From: Hyphomicrobiales bacterium
Lineage (GTDB): Bacteria > Pseudomonadota > Alphaproteobacteria > Rhizobiales > Rhizobiaceae
Direction: 5' to 3'
Assembly (NCBI GenBank): GCA_900465915.1
Contig: UBKJ01000015.1
Span: forward strand, 62,001-126,000
Length of the DNA: 64,000 nt
Under the pieces are notes generated by a model, which saw only the letters and a list, made by a program, of their open reading frames with translations, had not been told where the DNA came from and did no database searches. Positions 37,941 to 45,702 of this stretch are shown here, piece by piece. How positions within the stretch are numbered: position 1 is the first letter of the stretch; the number at the start of each line of letters is the position of its first letter. The translations under genes were made by a program, and so were the position numbers.

Positions 37941-38012
37941 CTATAGGCCCGGTCCCTTTGGCCCGGCTTAACGAACATGGTTAACGAAATCTCCGCGCCG
38001 CCCTTGGTTAAC
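37941..38012. promoter_or_regulatory. flp upstream region with TTAAC cluster
   Basis: Three TTAAC/GTTAA half-sites are present: TTAA at 37968, 37981 and 38008. A -10-like CTATAG (37941-37946) reads toward flp. In Caulobacter the pilin gene is under CtrA control through TTAA-N7-TTAA. Here the first two half-sites are 9 nt apart instead of 7, so the match is suggestive only. Confidence 0.35.
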
Positions 38013-38095
38013 CGAAGCCGAATCCGCGCCCGCGATTAAGCCTTCCTTCACCAATCCGGCGCACAATCCGCTCACTTTTCAATCGGGGGTTGGCG

Positions 38096-38488
38096 GTGTC
38101 GCGCAGCAAGTTTCGGCTCATCGGTCTTTTTGGCGCGCTGGCTTTAGGGCTCGCCGCGCAGAGCGCGCAGGCGGGCGAGGCCATCCGGCTGGAGGCGGAC
38201 CAGGCGCATGTGCTGCGGCTGGCGCGTCCGGCCGACACGGTCGTCATCGGCAATCCGGCCATCGCCGACGCCGTGGTGCAGGATGCGCGCACCATCGTGC
38301 TGACCGGCAAGGATTTCGGCGTCACCAACATCGTGGTCATGGACAAGGGCGGCGCGCCCATCCTCGACAGCCAGGTGATCGTCGCCCGCACCGGCCCCGG
38401 CACGACGCAGATCTACCGCCAGGGCAACGTGCAGACGCTGTCCTGCACGCCCTATTGCGTGACGATGAAGGCGCCCGACGGCAAATAA
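38096..38488 (+). CDS. Stand-alone pilus/secretin N-terminal domain protein
   Basis: A 130-residue exported protein (signal peptide SKFRLIGLFGALALGLAAQSAQA in the first ~27 residues) made of a single secretin N-terminal type domain. RPADTVVIGNPAIADAVVQD and GKDFGVTNIVVMDKGG match the N-terminal domain of CpaC (VLVSNPAIADAV, GKQVGQTNIFVF). It ends with a pair of cysteines in LSCTPYCVTM that CpaC lacks. The GTG 38096 stands 6 nt after GGGGG. It opens the rightward pilus group with two TadE-type genes and is a likely accessory of the Tad secretin. Confidence 0.87.
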   Translation: MSRSKFRLIGLFGALALGLAAQSAQAGEAIRLEADQAHVLRLARPADTVVIGNPAIADAVVQDARTIVLTGKDFGVTNIVVMDKGGAPILDSQVIVARTGPGTTQIYRQGNVQTLSCTPYCVTMKAPDGK

Positions 38489-38577
38489 GCCTTCGCTAAT
38501 CTGATGCGCCGCCGCTGAAAACGCTTTCCGCTTGCGGCGGAAATGGTCTATCAATCCGTCCGAAGCGTTGGGGGCGC

Positions 38578-39120
38578 ATGACGATGGGCTTGTTGCAGGG
38601 GAATATCGCAGTTTCGCGCTTTCGCGGCGCGCGCGCCGCTTCCGTGTCGATCGAATTCGCGCTGCTCGTCATCCCGTTCCTGGTCATCTTCTTCGCGCTG
38701 GTGGAGATCGGCGTCAGCTTCGCCGCCCGCCAGGTGCTGGCCAACGCCACCGAGGAGGTGGCGCGCGACCTGCAGACCGGCGAGATGCGCCCCGCCGACG
38801 CCACCAGCGCCGCGGTCCGCGCCGCCTTGTGCCAGAAAATCCAGTTCATGGTCAGCGCCGGCTGCCCCGGCCTCAGCGTCAGCCTCGCCAGCTACGCCAA
38901 TTTCTCCGCCGTGCCCACCACCGGCATCCTCGACGCCACCGGCCATCTGGCCAGCACGAGCGTGTCGGCGGGCGGGACCTCCGCCATCAACCAGCTCAAC
39001 GTGCTCTATCGCTGGCCGGTCATCACCGACGTGCTGTCGCTGGCCAAGAGCGGCTACACTAGCGCCGAGCTGCCGCTTTTCGCCACCCTCACCTGGCAGA
39101 ACGAGCCTTTCCCGCTATGA
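38578..39120 (+). CDS. tadE: TadE-type pseudopilin
   Basis: A 180-residue minor pseudopilin of the Tad system. The N-terminal hydrophobic helix with a glutamate after the cleavage region, AASVSIEFALLVIPFLVIF, is the TadE signature; a variable periplasmic part with two Cys (SAALCQK-like region and SAGCPGLS) follows. It is expected to be processed by CpaA. The stop overlaps the next start by 4 nt. Confidence 0.9.
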   Translation: MTMGLLQGNIAVSRFRGARAASVSIEFALLVIPFLVIFFALVEIGVSFAARQVLANATEEVARDLQTGEMRPADATSAAVRAALCQKIQFMVSAGCPGLSVSLASYANFSAVPTTGILDATGHLASTSVSAGGTSAINQLNVLYRWPVITDVLSLAKSGYTSAELPLFATLTWQNEPFPL

Positions 39121-39674
39121 ACGCAGCCTTGCGCCTGATCCGAAGCTTCTTACGCGACCGGCGGGCGGTGAGCGCGATCGAATTCGCCATCGTCGTGCCC
39201 GTACTGCTGGTGCTCTATCTCGGCGCCACCGACCTCGCCGACGGGCTCGACGTCAACAAGAAGATGTCGCGCTCGGCCAGCGTCGTGGCCGATCTCGTGG
39301 CGCGGCAATTCTCGGTCGCGCCGGCCGATCTCGACGACATGTTCGCCATCGGCGCCACCACGCTCCTGCCCTACAGGCGCAGCCAGCCGCATATCCGCAT
39401 CACCGCCATCCAGGTGCAGGGGACGGCGGCCAAGAACAATCTCGAGCCCAAGGTCCTGTGGTCGCGCTCCAACACCGCCGGCATGGCGGACAACGCGGGC
39501 GACCCGGCCGACCTGCCCAAGGCGCTGATCGCCGAGACGGCCTTTTACGTGCGGGTGGACGTGGAGCTGGACTACAGCCCCATCAACGCCTGGGTGTTCA
39601 AGAGCCTGCCGATGCGCGAGACCTATTTCCTCGCGCCGCGCTACACCAACTCCATTCCCTGCGCGAGCTGCTGA
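39117..39674 (+). CDS. TadE/TadG-type pilus protein
   Basis: A second, 185-residue TadE-like protein: the N-terminal RRAVSAIEFAIVVPVLLVLYLG again has the pseudopilin pattern with Glu. The rest has no motif I can name, apart from a C-terminal CASC pair. It is translationally coupled to the preceding tadE (ATGA). A separate large TadG with a von Willebrand domain is not present in this window. Confidence 0.87.
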   Translation: MNAALRLIRSFLRDRRAVSAIEFAIVVPVLLVLYLGATDLADGLDVNKKMSRSASVVADLVARQFSVAPADLDDMFAIGATTLLPYRRSQPHIRITAIQVQGTAAKNNLEPKVLWSRSNTAGMADNAGDPADLPKALIAETAFYVRVDVELDYSPINAWVFKSLPMRETYFLAPRYTNSIPCASC

Positions 39675-39746
39675 GCGCTTGCCTTCCTGGCCTTTCGTCC
39701 CGATATAGGGGACGCGAGCGCGGCGTCCGCGCGTGAGGAAACCGTC

Positions 39747-40628
39747 ATGCCCGAATTGCCCGAAGTCGAAACGGTGCGCCGTGGATTGCAGCCCGTCATG
39801 GAAGCCTCCGTGATCGAAAGGGTGGAGCGCAACCGGCCCGACCTGCGCTTTCCCTTTCCCGAACGCTTCGCCGAGCGGCTGCAGGGCCGCCGCGTCGAGG
39901 CGCTGGCGCGCCGCGCCAAATATCTGCTCCTCCATCTCGACGACGGGCTGACGCTGATCAGCCATCTCGGCATGTCCGGCTCTTTCCGCATCGAGGCCGA
40001 AGGGGAGGACGGGACGCCGGGCGACTTTCACCACGCCCGCTCCAAGAACGGCGCGCACGACCATGTCGTCTTCCATCTTTCTCGCGCCAATGGCGGGCAG
40101 GCCCGCGTGATCTACAACGATCCGCGCCGCTTCGGCTTCATGCTGTTCGCGGAAGCCGGCGGGCTCCAAAACCATCCGCTCCTGCGCGGGCTCGGCGTGG
40201 AGCCGACCGGCAACAGCCTGTCCGGCCCGCTGCTCCAATCCCTGTTCGAGGGCCGGCGCGCCCCGCTCAAGGCGGCGCTTCTCGACCAGCGGCTGATCGC
40301 CGGCCTCGGCAATATCTATGTCTGCGAGGCGCTGTGGCGCGCCGGCCTGTCGCCGATGCGCCCCGCCGGCTCGATCGCCGGTGACGCCGGAACCCTCGAC
40401 CGGCTCGCCGTCGCGATCCGCGCCGTCATCGCCGACGCCATCGCCGCCGGCGGCTCGACGCTCAACGATTTTATCCACGCCGACGGCGCGCTCGGCTATT
40501 TCCAGCATTCCTTTTCCGTCTACGGGCGGGAAGGGGAGCCGTGCCGCGCGCCGGGCTGCGGGGGCGCGGTGGAGCGCGCGGTCCAGTCCGGCCGCTCCAC
40601 CTTTTTCTGCGCCGCCTGCCAGGCGTGA
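39747..40628 (+). CDS. mutM: Formamidopyrimidine-DNA glycosylase
   Basis: Base-excision repair enzyme for 8-oxoguanine and formamidopyrimidines. It begins [13 protein letters not shown], with the catalytic Pro 2 and Glu 3 after Met removal. It also has the beta-elimination lysine region [10 protein letters not shown], the helix-two-turn-helix [20 protein letters not shown], and the C-terminal zinc finger CRAPGC ... FFCAAC. The length, 293 residues, is normal. The gene lies 72 bp after the pilus genes, with enoyl-CoA hydratase next, as in other Rhizobiales. Confidence 0.97.
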   Translation: MPELPEVETVRRGLQPVMEASVIERVERNRPDLRFPFPERFAERLQGRRVEALARRAKYLLLHLDDGLTLISHLGMSGSFRIEAEGEDGTPGDFHHARSKNGAHDHVVFHLSRANGGQARVIYNDPRRFGFMLFAEAGGLQNHPLLRGLGVEPTGNSLSGPLLQSLFEGRRAPLKAALLDQRLIAGLGNIYVCEALWRAGLSPMRPAGSIAGDAGTLDRLAVAIRAVIADAIAAGGSTLNDFIHADGALGYFQHSFSVYGREGEPCRAPGCGGAVERAVQSGRSTFFCAACQA

Positions 40629-40688
40629 ACCTTGCCAAACCGGCCGCGCCGGTCCAGTTTGCGCGGCGAAACGTCAGGAGGATCTTTT

Positions 40689-41477
40689 ATGGCGCAGGAA
40701 ACGGCTCATGAAACCATCATCGTCGAAACGCGGGACGACGGCGTCGGCCTGGTCCGGCTCAACCGGCCGCAGGCGCTCAACGCGCTCAACCGGACGGTGC
40801 TGGCGGAGCTGACCGCCGCGCTCGAAGCCTTCGACGCCGATCCGGCCGTGGGCGCCGTGGTGCTGACCGGCTCGGAAAAGGCCTTCGCCGCCGGCGCCGA
40901 CATCAAGGAGATGCAGCCGATCGATTTCGTCTCCGCCTATCTCGACGACATGTTCGCCGGCTGGCGGCGCGTGGACCGGGTGCGCAAGCCCGTCGTCGCG
41001 GCGGTGGCGGGCTATGCGCTCGGCGGCGGCTGCGAACTGGCCATGATGTGCGATTTCATCATCGCCGCCGACACGGCCCGCTTCGGCCAGCCCGAGATCA
41101 CGCTCGGCGTCATGCCCGGCATGGGCGGCTCGCAGCGCCTCACGCGCTATGTCGGCAAGTCCAAGGCCATGGACATGTGCCTGACCGGCCGCATGATGGA
41201 CGCCGCGGAAGCCGAGCGCGCCGGCCTCGTCTCGCGCGTCGTGGCGCCGGAGGAGCTTCTGGGCGAGGCGCTCAAGGCCGCCGCCCGCATCGCCTCCTTC
41301 TCGCGCACCGCCGTGCTGATGACCAAGGAGGCGGTCAACCGCGCCTATGAGACGACGCTGGACGAGGGGCTGCGCTTCGAGCGGCGCCTGTTCCATTCGC
41401 TTTTCGCCACCGAGGACCAGAAGGAGGGGATGGCGGCCTTCGTCGAAAAGCGCAAGCCCGCCTTCCGCAACCGCTGA
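40689..41477 (+). CDS. Enoyl-CoA hydratase
   Basis: Crotonase-fold enzyme of fatty acid beta-oxidation. From ATG 40689 (perfect AGGAGG at 40677-40682) it has 262 residues. The oxyanion-hole and acid/base motifs are [29 protein letters not shown] with the catalytic Glu, and [20 protein letters not shown] with the second catalytic Glu. The conserved [16 protein letters not shown] block is seen as [24 protein letters not shown]. Single gene between mutM and rpsT. Confidence 0.93.
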   Translation: MAQETAHETIIVETRDDGVGLVRLNRPQALNALNRTVLAELTAALEAFDADPAVGAVVLTGSEKAFAAGADIKEMQPIDFVSAYLDDMFAGWRRVDRVRKPVVAAVAGYALGGGCELAMMCDFIIAADTARFGQPEITLGVMPGMGGSQRLTRYVGKSKAMDMCLTGRMMDAAEAERAGLVSRVVAPEELLGEALKAAARIASFSRTAVLMTKEAVNRAYETTLDEGLRFERRLFHSLFATEDQKEGMAAFVEKRKPAFRNR

Positions 41478-41661
41478 ACCGCGCGCCCGCGGGCCGGAAA
41501 TCGGGCATTTGGCGGCTTTGGCGGGCAGAATCCACGTTGACGTGGGCGGAAAGCTGATCTATAAGCCCGCCCACGGATCGGCGGCCTGTCATGGGCCGCC
41601 TCGATGACTTTGCGCCCGCGGCGGCACTCCGCAGGCATTGCTGACAGAAAAGAGAGGCACT

Positions 41662-41928
41662 ATGGCCAATACTCCTTCGGCCAAGAAGGCGGTGCGCAAG
41701 ATCGCCGCCCGCACCGAGATCAACAAGTCGCGCCGCTCGCGCGTGCGCACCTTCGTCCGCAAGCTCGAAGACGCGCTGCAGGCCGGCGACAAGTCCGCCG
41801 CGGAGCTGGCCTTCAAGGCCGCCGAGCCGGAACTGATGCGCGCCGCCTCCAAGGGCGTGCTGCACAAGAACACCGCGTCGCGCAAGGTTTCCCGCCTCGC
41901 CCAGCGCGTGAAGGCGCTCTCCGCCTGA
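41662..41928 (+). CDS. rpsT: 30S ribosomal protein S20
   Basis: Small 16S rRNA-binding protein, 88 residues from ATG 41662 (AGAGAGG upstream), beginning [13 protein letters not shown]. It has typical helical S20 sequences ([37 protein letters not shown]). A clear terminator follows. The 0.9-kb non-coding stretch before dnaA begins here. Confidence 0.96.
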   Translation: MANTPSAKKAVRKIAARTEINKSRRSRVRTFVRKLEDALQAGDKSAAELAFKAAEPELMRAASKGVLHKNTASRKVSRLAQRVKALSA

Positions 41929-41958
41929 TCGGCGGAACGCATCTTTTTACCCGTTCTA

Positions 41959-41991
41959 AAAAGCCCGGCTGGTCCTCCAGCCGGGCTTTTG
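41959..41991 (+). terminator. Intrinsic terminator after rpsT
   Basis: AAGCCCGGCTGG (41961-41972) pairs with CCAGCCGGGCTT (41977-41988) with loop TCCT and T4 at the end. It separates rpsT from the dnaA upstream region. Confidence 0.9.
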
Positions 41992-42134
41992 CTTTACATA
42001 TTTTCCGTCCGGAAAATCGACTTTCCCGCCCGTCCCGGATTGTGGTTATTTTTCAGGGCGGAAGGGATTTTTCCCGTTTTCCGCTAAATGAGGCGGGGGT
42101 GAATTTGTTCATCTTTTCAAGGTGTTACAAAACA

Positions 42135-42153
42135 TTATCCAGACTTATCCACA
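42135..42153 (+). promoter_or_regulatory. Two adjacent DnaA boxes
   Basis: TTATCCAGA (42135-42143) and the perfect consensus TTATCCACA (42145-42153) lie in direct orientation, 10 bp apart start to start, i.e. one helical turn. They lie ~670 bp before the dnaA start and about 40 bp before an almost pure A/T stretch. They could serve replication initiation or DnaA autoregulation. Confidence 0.75.
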
Positions 42154-42192
42154 GGCCCCGACGCCGGACTCGGACGGCCTTTTGAGTCAAGC

Positions 42193-42214
42193 ATTTTTTT
42201 AAAATTTATTTTCA
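42193..42214. other. A/T tract next to the DnaA boxes
   Basis: About 22 nt made almost only of A and T (a run of T, then AAAATTTATTTT) in an otherwise GC-rich genome, 40 bp after the DnaA boxes. It would melt easily, as a DNA-unwinding element does. Confidence 0.5.
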
Positions 42215-42356
42215 AGCGGAACAGATCGGGACTCCCGCCGAGAGCCTTTTCCCAAAGGCCTTGAATCCCAACGCCTTACTTCGCCGGCGTCCGATTCCCT
42301 CCCCCGCCCTTCGCCCCGCGCAAGTCTTTTCTGCGGAAAAATCCGCCCTCCGCCCG

Positions 42357-42386
42357 CTTGCCCTTTGCGGCGGGGCTTCGCTAAAG
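42357..42386 (+). promoter_or_regulatory. Possible promoter of the dnaA leader or of a small RNA
   Basis: CTTGCC (42357-42362) and CTAAAG (42381-42386), 18 nt apart, resemble the rhizobial consensus CTTGAC-N17-CTATAT loosely. Transcription from ~42393 would begin just before the first hairpin of the structured region. Weak evidence. Confidence 0.25.
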
Positions 42387-42404
42387 TCAGTCCATCAAGA
42401 GGGG

Positions 42405-42472
42405 CGGGCCGCTGGCCCGTAGCTAGCTTCACATCGTGCCGGTTTCGGCGCGGGCCGTCGCGGCCTGCGATG
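42405..42472 (+). ncRNA. Structured element A upstream of dnaA (hairpin plus three-way junction)
   Basis: A perfect hairpin, CGGGCC/GGCCCG (42405-42419), is followed by a closed three-way junction. The outer stem is CATCG (42432-42436) with CGATG (42468-42472). Inside it are GCCG/CGGC (42438-42449, loop GTTT) and a 7-bp stem 42451-42457 with 42461-42467 (loop TCG). Almost every base of 42432-42472 is paired. This could be the 5' leader of dnaA or a separate small RNA; expression is not known. Confidence 0.35.
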
Positions 42473-42516
42473 GGTGGCGTTCTGGCCGACGGCGTTTCGT
42501 CCCTCCGGGTTGGTTG

Positions 42517-42532
42517 CTAACCATTCATTAAC
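42517..42532. promoter_or_regulatory. CtrA-like box upstream of dnaA
   Basis: CTAA (42517-42520), seven bases, TTAA (42528-42531) and C, one mismatch from TTAA-N7-TTAAC, the CtrA consensus. It overlaps the left arm of the three-way junction of element B. Confidence 0.4.
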
Positions 42533-42573
42533 CGGAACGCCGGTTTCGGCGGGCTGCCCCCGCATGAATGGTT
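42519..42573 (+). ncRNA. Structured element B upstream of dnaA (perfect three-way junction)
   Basis: Outer stem of ten perfect pairs: AACCATTCAT (42519-42528) with ATGAATGGTT (42564-42573). Inside are a six-pair hairpin AACCGG/CCGGTT (42530-42545, loop AACG) and a five-pair hairpin GCGGG/CCCGC (42549-42563, loop CTGCC). Only four junction bases are unpaired. Further perfect hairpins follow (CGCAA/TTGCG at 42623-42637; CGGTCC/GGACCG at 42654-42670). As RNA it would be a compact fold, and as DNA it could form a cruciform. The rest of 41992-42821 holds no gene I can support. Confidence 0.4.
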
Positions 42574-42821
42574 GTTGTCCGCGGTGTTCCGGGCGATCAG
42601 CCTCCCTATAAGTGTTGTGAGTCGCAATCGGGTTGCGGAAAGGGAGTATCCTTCGGTCCCGCGAGGACCGTTCGTGTTGAGTGCGGCCTGTCGAAGGTCG
42701 ATGAGTGAATACCGTGAAGTGAGTACCTGGACGGCGTCCCGCGCATGAAGCGAAAGGGGCCCGCGGGAGCAACGACAAGCGCCGACAACGGCGCGTGGCA
42801 TGTGAAGGCAGGCGAGAGACG

Positions 42822-44402
42822 ATGGCTATGATGAGCGGCAAGGTAACGGCGACAATGGGTGATGACGCGCATGCGAACCGTATCCACGGATCTTCCGCCA
42901 CCGGAAGCGAGAAAAGCCTGATGATCGGAGACAACGCCGGCGAAGACGCCTTCGAGCGCCTGACGGCCAAGCTCAAGGCCCGCGTGGGCGGCGAGATCTA
43001 TTCGAGCTGGTTCGGGCGCCTCAAGCTCGACGAGATTTCCAGAAGCATCGTGCGCCTGTCGGTCCCGACGGCCTTCCTGCGCTCCTGGATCAACAATCAT
43101 TATTCCGACCTGCTGACCGAGCTGTGGCAGGAGGAGCACCCGCAGATCCTCAAGGTCGAGGTCGTGGTGCGCGGCGTGAGCCGCGTGGTGCGCCCCGCCG
43201 CCCCCGCCGAAACGGGCGAGGCGGCCGAGCCGCGCCAGCCCGCTCTGCGCGAAAAGAGCGTCTTCCCCATCGGCCAGATCGCCGGCCAGGCCCCGTCGGA
43301 AAAGCGCGGCTCGGCCGTGGTCGCCGAAAGCGCGGCCGCCACCGGCGCGGTGCTCGGCTCCCCGCTCGATCCGCGCTACACTTTCGACACGTTTGTCGAC
43401 GGCGCCTCGAACCGCGTGGCGCTCGCCGCCGCCCGCACCATCGCCGAAGCCGGCTCCAGCGCCGTGCGCTTCAACCCGCTCTTCATCCACGCCTCGGTCG
43501 GCTTGGGCAAGACGCATCTTCTACAGGCCATCGCCGCCGCAGCCCTGCAGCGGCAGGAAAAGGCCCGCGTCGTGTATCTGACGGCCGAATATTTCATGTG
43601 GCGCTTCGCCACCGCCATCCGCGACAACAACGCGCTCTCCTTCAAGGAGCAGCTCCGCGACATCGACCTTCTCGTCATCGACGACATGCAGTTTCTGCAG
43701 GGCAAGTCGATTCAGCACGAATTCTGCCATCTCCTCAACACGCTGCTCGACAGCGCCAGACAGGTGGTGGTCGCCGCCGACCGCGCCCCGTCGGAGCTGG
43801 AATCGCTCGACGTGCGCGTGCGCTCGCGCCTCCAGGGCGGCGTGGCGCTGGAAGTGGCGGCGCCCGATTACGACATGCGGCTCGAAATGCTGCGCCGCCG
43901 CCTCGACGCCGCCCGCATGGAGGAGCCGGCGCTCGACATCGGCGAGGACATCCTGTCCCATGTCGCCCGCACCGTCACCGGATCGGGCCGCGAGCTCGAA
44001 GGCGCGTTCAACCAGCTCCTGTTCCGCCAGTCCTTCGAGCCGAACCTCTCCATCGACCGCGTCGACGAGCTTCTGGGCCACCTGACCCGCGCCGGCGAGC
44101 CGAAGCGCATCCGCATCGAGGAGATCCAGCGCATCGTGGCGCGCCATTACAACGTCTCCAAGCAGGATCTCCTGTCCAACCGCCGCACGCGCACCATCGT
44201 CAAGCCGCGCCAGGTGGCGATGTATCTGGCCAAGATGATGACGCCGCGCTCGCTGCCCGAGATCGGCCGCCGCTTCGGCGGGCGCGACCACACGACCGTG
44301 CTGCACGCCGTGCGCAAGATCGAGGACCTGGTCGGCGCGGACACCAAGCTCGCCCAGGAGCTGGAGCTTTTGAAGCGCCTCATCAACGATCAGGCCGCCT
44401 GA
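42822..44402 (+). CDS. dnaA: Chromosomal replication initiator DnaA
   Basis: AAA+ initiator that binds DnaA boxes and opens oriC. From the ATG 42822 (GAGAG upstream) it has 526 residues, slightly longer than usual because of an N-terminal extension before [26 protein letters not shown] (domain I). Domain III carries the Walker [13 protein letters not shown] near 224-235, Walker [15 protein letters not shown] and the arginine region [12 protein letters not shown]. Domain IV has [19 protein letters not shown], the DnaA-box recognition helix. A 16-bp terminator follows, then dnaN. Confidence 0.97.
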   Translation: MAMMSGKVTATMGDDAHANRIHGSSATGSEKSLMIGDNAGEDAFERLTAKLKARVGGEIYSSWFGRLKLDEISRSIVRLSVPTAFLRSWINNHYSDLLTELWQEEHPQILKVEVVVRGVSRVVRPAAPAETGEAAEPRQPALREKSVFPIGQIAGQAPSEKRGSAVVAESAAATGAVLGSPLDPRYTFDTFVDGASNRVALAAARTIAEAGSSAVRFNPLFIHASVGLGKTHLLQAIAAAALQRQEKARVVYLTAEYFMWRFATAIRDNNALSFKEQLRDIDLLVIDDMQFLQGKSIQHEFCHLLNTLLDSARQVVVAADRAPSELESLDVRVRSRLQGGVALEVAAPDYDMRLEMLRRRLDAARMEEPALDIGEDILSHVARTVTGSGRELEGAFNQLLFRQSFEPNLSIDRVDELLGHLTRAGEPKRIRIEEIQRIVARHYNVSKQDLLSNRRTRTIVKPRQVAMYLAKMMTPRSLPEIGRRFGGRDHTTVLHAVRKIEDLVGADTKLAQELELLKRLINDQAA

Positions 44403-44420
44403 TCCAGTGGATATTGGTTA

Positions 44421-44467
44421 AAAAGCCCGCGCCGCATCGTTTTGCGATGCGGCGCGGGCTTGCTTTT
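44421..44467 (+). terminator. Strong terminator between dnaA and dnaN
   Basis: A perfect 16-bp stem, 44424-44439 with 44445-44460, loop TTTTG, followed by TGCTTTT. It implies that dnaN has its own promoter in the remaining ~110 bp, where I see no clear -35/-10 pair. Confidence 0.85.
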
Positions 44468-44574
44468 GGGGCCCAAGTTCTGCCACTTTAACAGCCCGAA
44501 AAGAGCCTTAAGGCCCCCTGTCGACGGGCGATGGATTGCTTCGCCGCCTGTCCAGCCAGCGAGTGCGTTTGAAG

Positions 44575-45693
44575 ATGCGTGTCACCCTAGAGCGATCCAA
44601 CCTCCTGAAATCCCTCAACCACGTCCACCGCGTCGTGGAGCGCCGCAACACGATTCCGATCCTGTCGAACGTGCTGCTGCAGGCCGAGGGCGCGAGCCTT
44701 GCGCTCAAGGCCACCGACCTCGACCTCGAGGTCAACGAGGCCACCGCCGCCATGGTCGAGCAGGCCGGCGCGACCACGGTGCCCGCGCATCTTCTCTACG
44801 ACATCGTGCGCAAGCTGCCCGACGGGGCCGAGGTGATGCTCGCCACCAACCCGGACGGCGGCTCCATGTCGGTGATTTCCGGCAAGTCCTCCTTCCGCCT
44901 GCAATGCCTGCCGCAATCGGATTTCCCGGAACTGACGGCCGGCTCCTTCACCCATTCCTTCCGCATCGAGGCGCAGGCGCTCAAGCGCCTCATCGACCGC
45001 ACCCAATTCGCGATTTCGACGGAAGAGACCCGCTATTACCTCAACGGCATCTTCTTCCACGCCATCGAGAGCGACGGCGCGCTGAAGCTGCGCGCGGTCG
45101 CCACCGACGGCCACCGCCTCGCCCGCGCCGAGCTGGAAGCGCCGTCGGGCGCCGAAGGCATGCCGGGCGTCATCATCCCGCGCAAGACGGTGGCCGAGTT
45201 GCAGAAGCTGGTCGACGCGCCCGACGTCGTCGTGACGGTCGAGCTTTCCGACGCAAAAATCCGCTTCACGGTCGGCTCGGTGGTGCTCACCTCCAAGCTG
45301 ATCGACGGCACCTTCCCCGATTACCAGCGGGTGATCCCCACCGGCAACGACAAGAAGCTCACCATCGGCCGGCAGGATTTCGCCGCTTCCGTCGACCGCG
45401 TCTCGACCATCTCCAGCGAGCGCGGCCGCGCCGTGAAGCTTTCCATCGCCGACGGGCAGCTCACGCTCACCGTCAACAACCCCGATTCGGGCAGCGCCAC
45501 GGACGAGCTGGCCGCCGATTACGCCGCCGAGCCGCTCGATATCGGCTTCAACTCCAAATATCTGCTCGACATCACCAGCCAGCTTTCCGGTTCGGAAGCC
45601 GTCTTCATGCTGACCGACGCCGGCTCGCCGACGCTGGTGCGCGACACGGGCGACGAGGACGTGCTTTATGTCCTCATGCCGATGCGGGTCTAA
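44575..45693 (+). CDS. dnaN: DNA polymerase III beta subunit (sliding clamp)
   Basis: Ring-shaped processivity clamp. It is 372 residues from the ATG 44575, beginning M-R-V-T-L-E-R-S, with the three-domain pattern of the family: NTIPILSNVLLQAEG, GTFPDYQRVIPTG and the C-terminal YVLMPMRV. The in-frame region upstream to 44536 does not resemble the family. It is separated from dnaA by a terminator; recF starts 9 bp later and is probably cotranscribed. Confidence 0.97.
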   Translation: MRVTLERSNLLKSLNHVHRVVERRNTIPILSNVLLQAEGASLALKATDLDLEVNEATAAMVEQAGATTVPAHLLYDIVRKLPDGAEVMLATNPDGGSMSVISGKSSFRLQCLPQSDFPELTAGSFTHSFRIEAQALKRLIDRTQFAISTEETRYYLNGIFFHAIESDGALKLRAVATDGHRLARAELEAPSGAEGMPGVIIPRKTVAELQKLVDAPDVVVTVELSDAKIRFTVGSVVLTSKLIDGTFPDYQRVIPTGNDKKLTIGRQDFAASVDRVSTISSERGRAVKLSIADGQLTLTVNNPDSGSATDELAADYAAEPLDIGFNSKYLLDITSQLSGSEAVFMLTDAGSPTLVRDTGDEDVLYVLMPMRV

Positions 45694-45702
45694 GAATAGC
45701 CA

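Larger units (their letters stand above)
42167..42623. promoter_or_regulatory. Cluster of six GANTC (CcrM) sites upstream of dnaA
   Basis: GANTC occurs at 42167-42171, 42184-42188, 42230-42234, 42263-42267, 42293-42297 and 42619-42623. Five are within 131 bp. At this base composition one expects roughly one such site per 300-400 bp. In alphaproteobacteria CcrM methylates GANTC and this affects cell-cycle genes. Confidence 0.6.
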
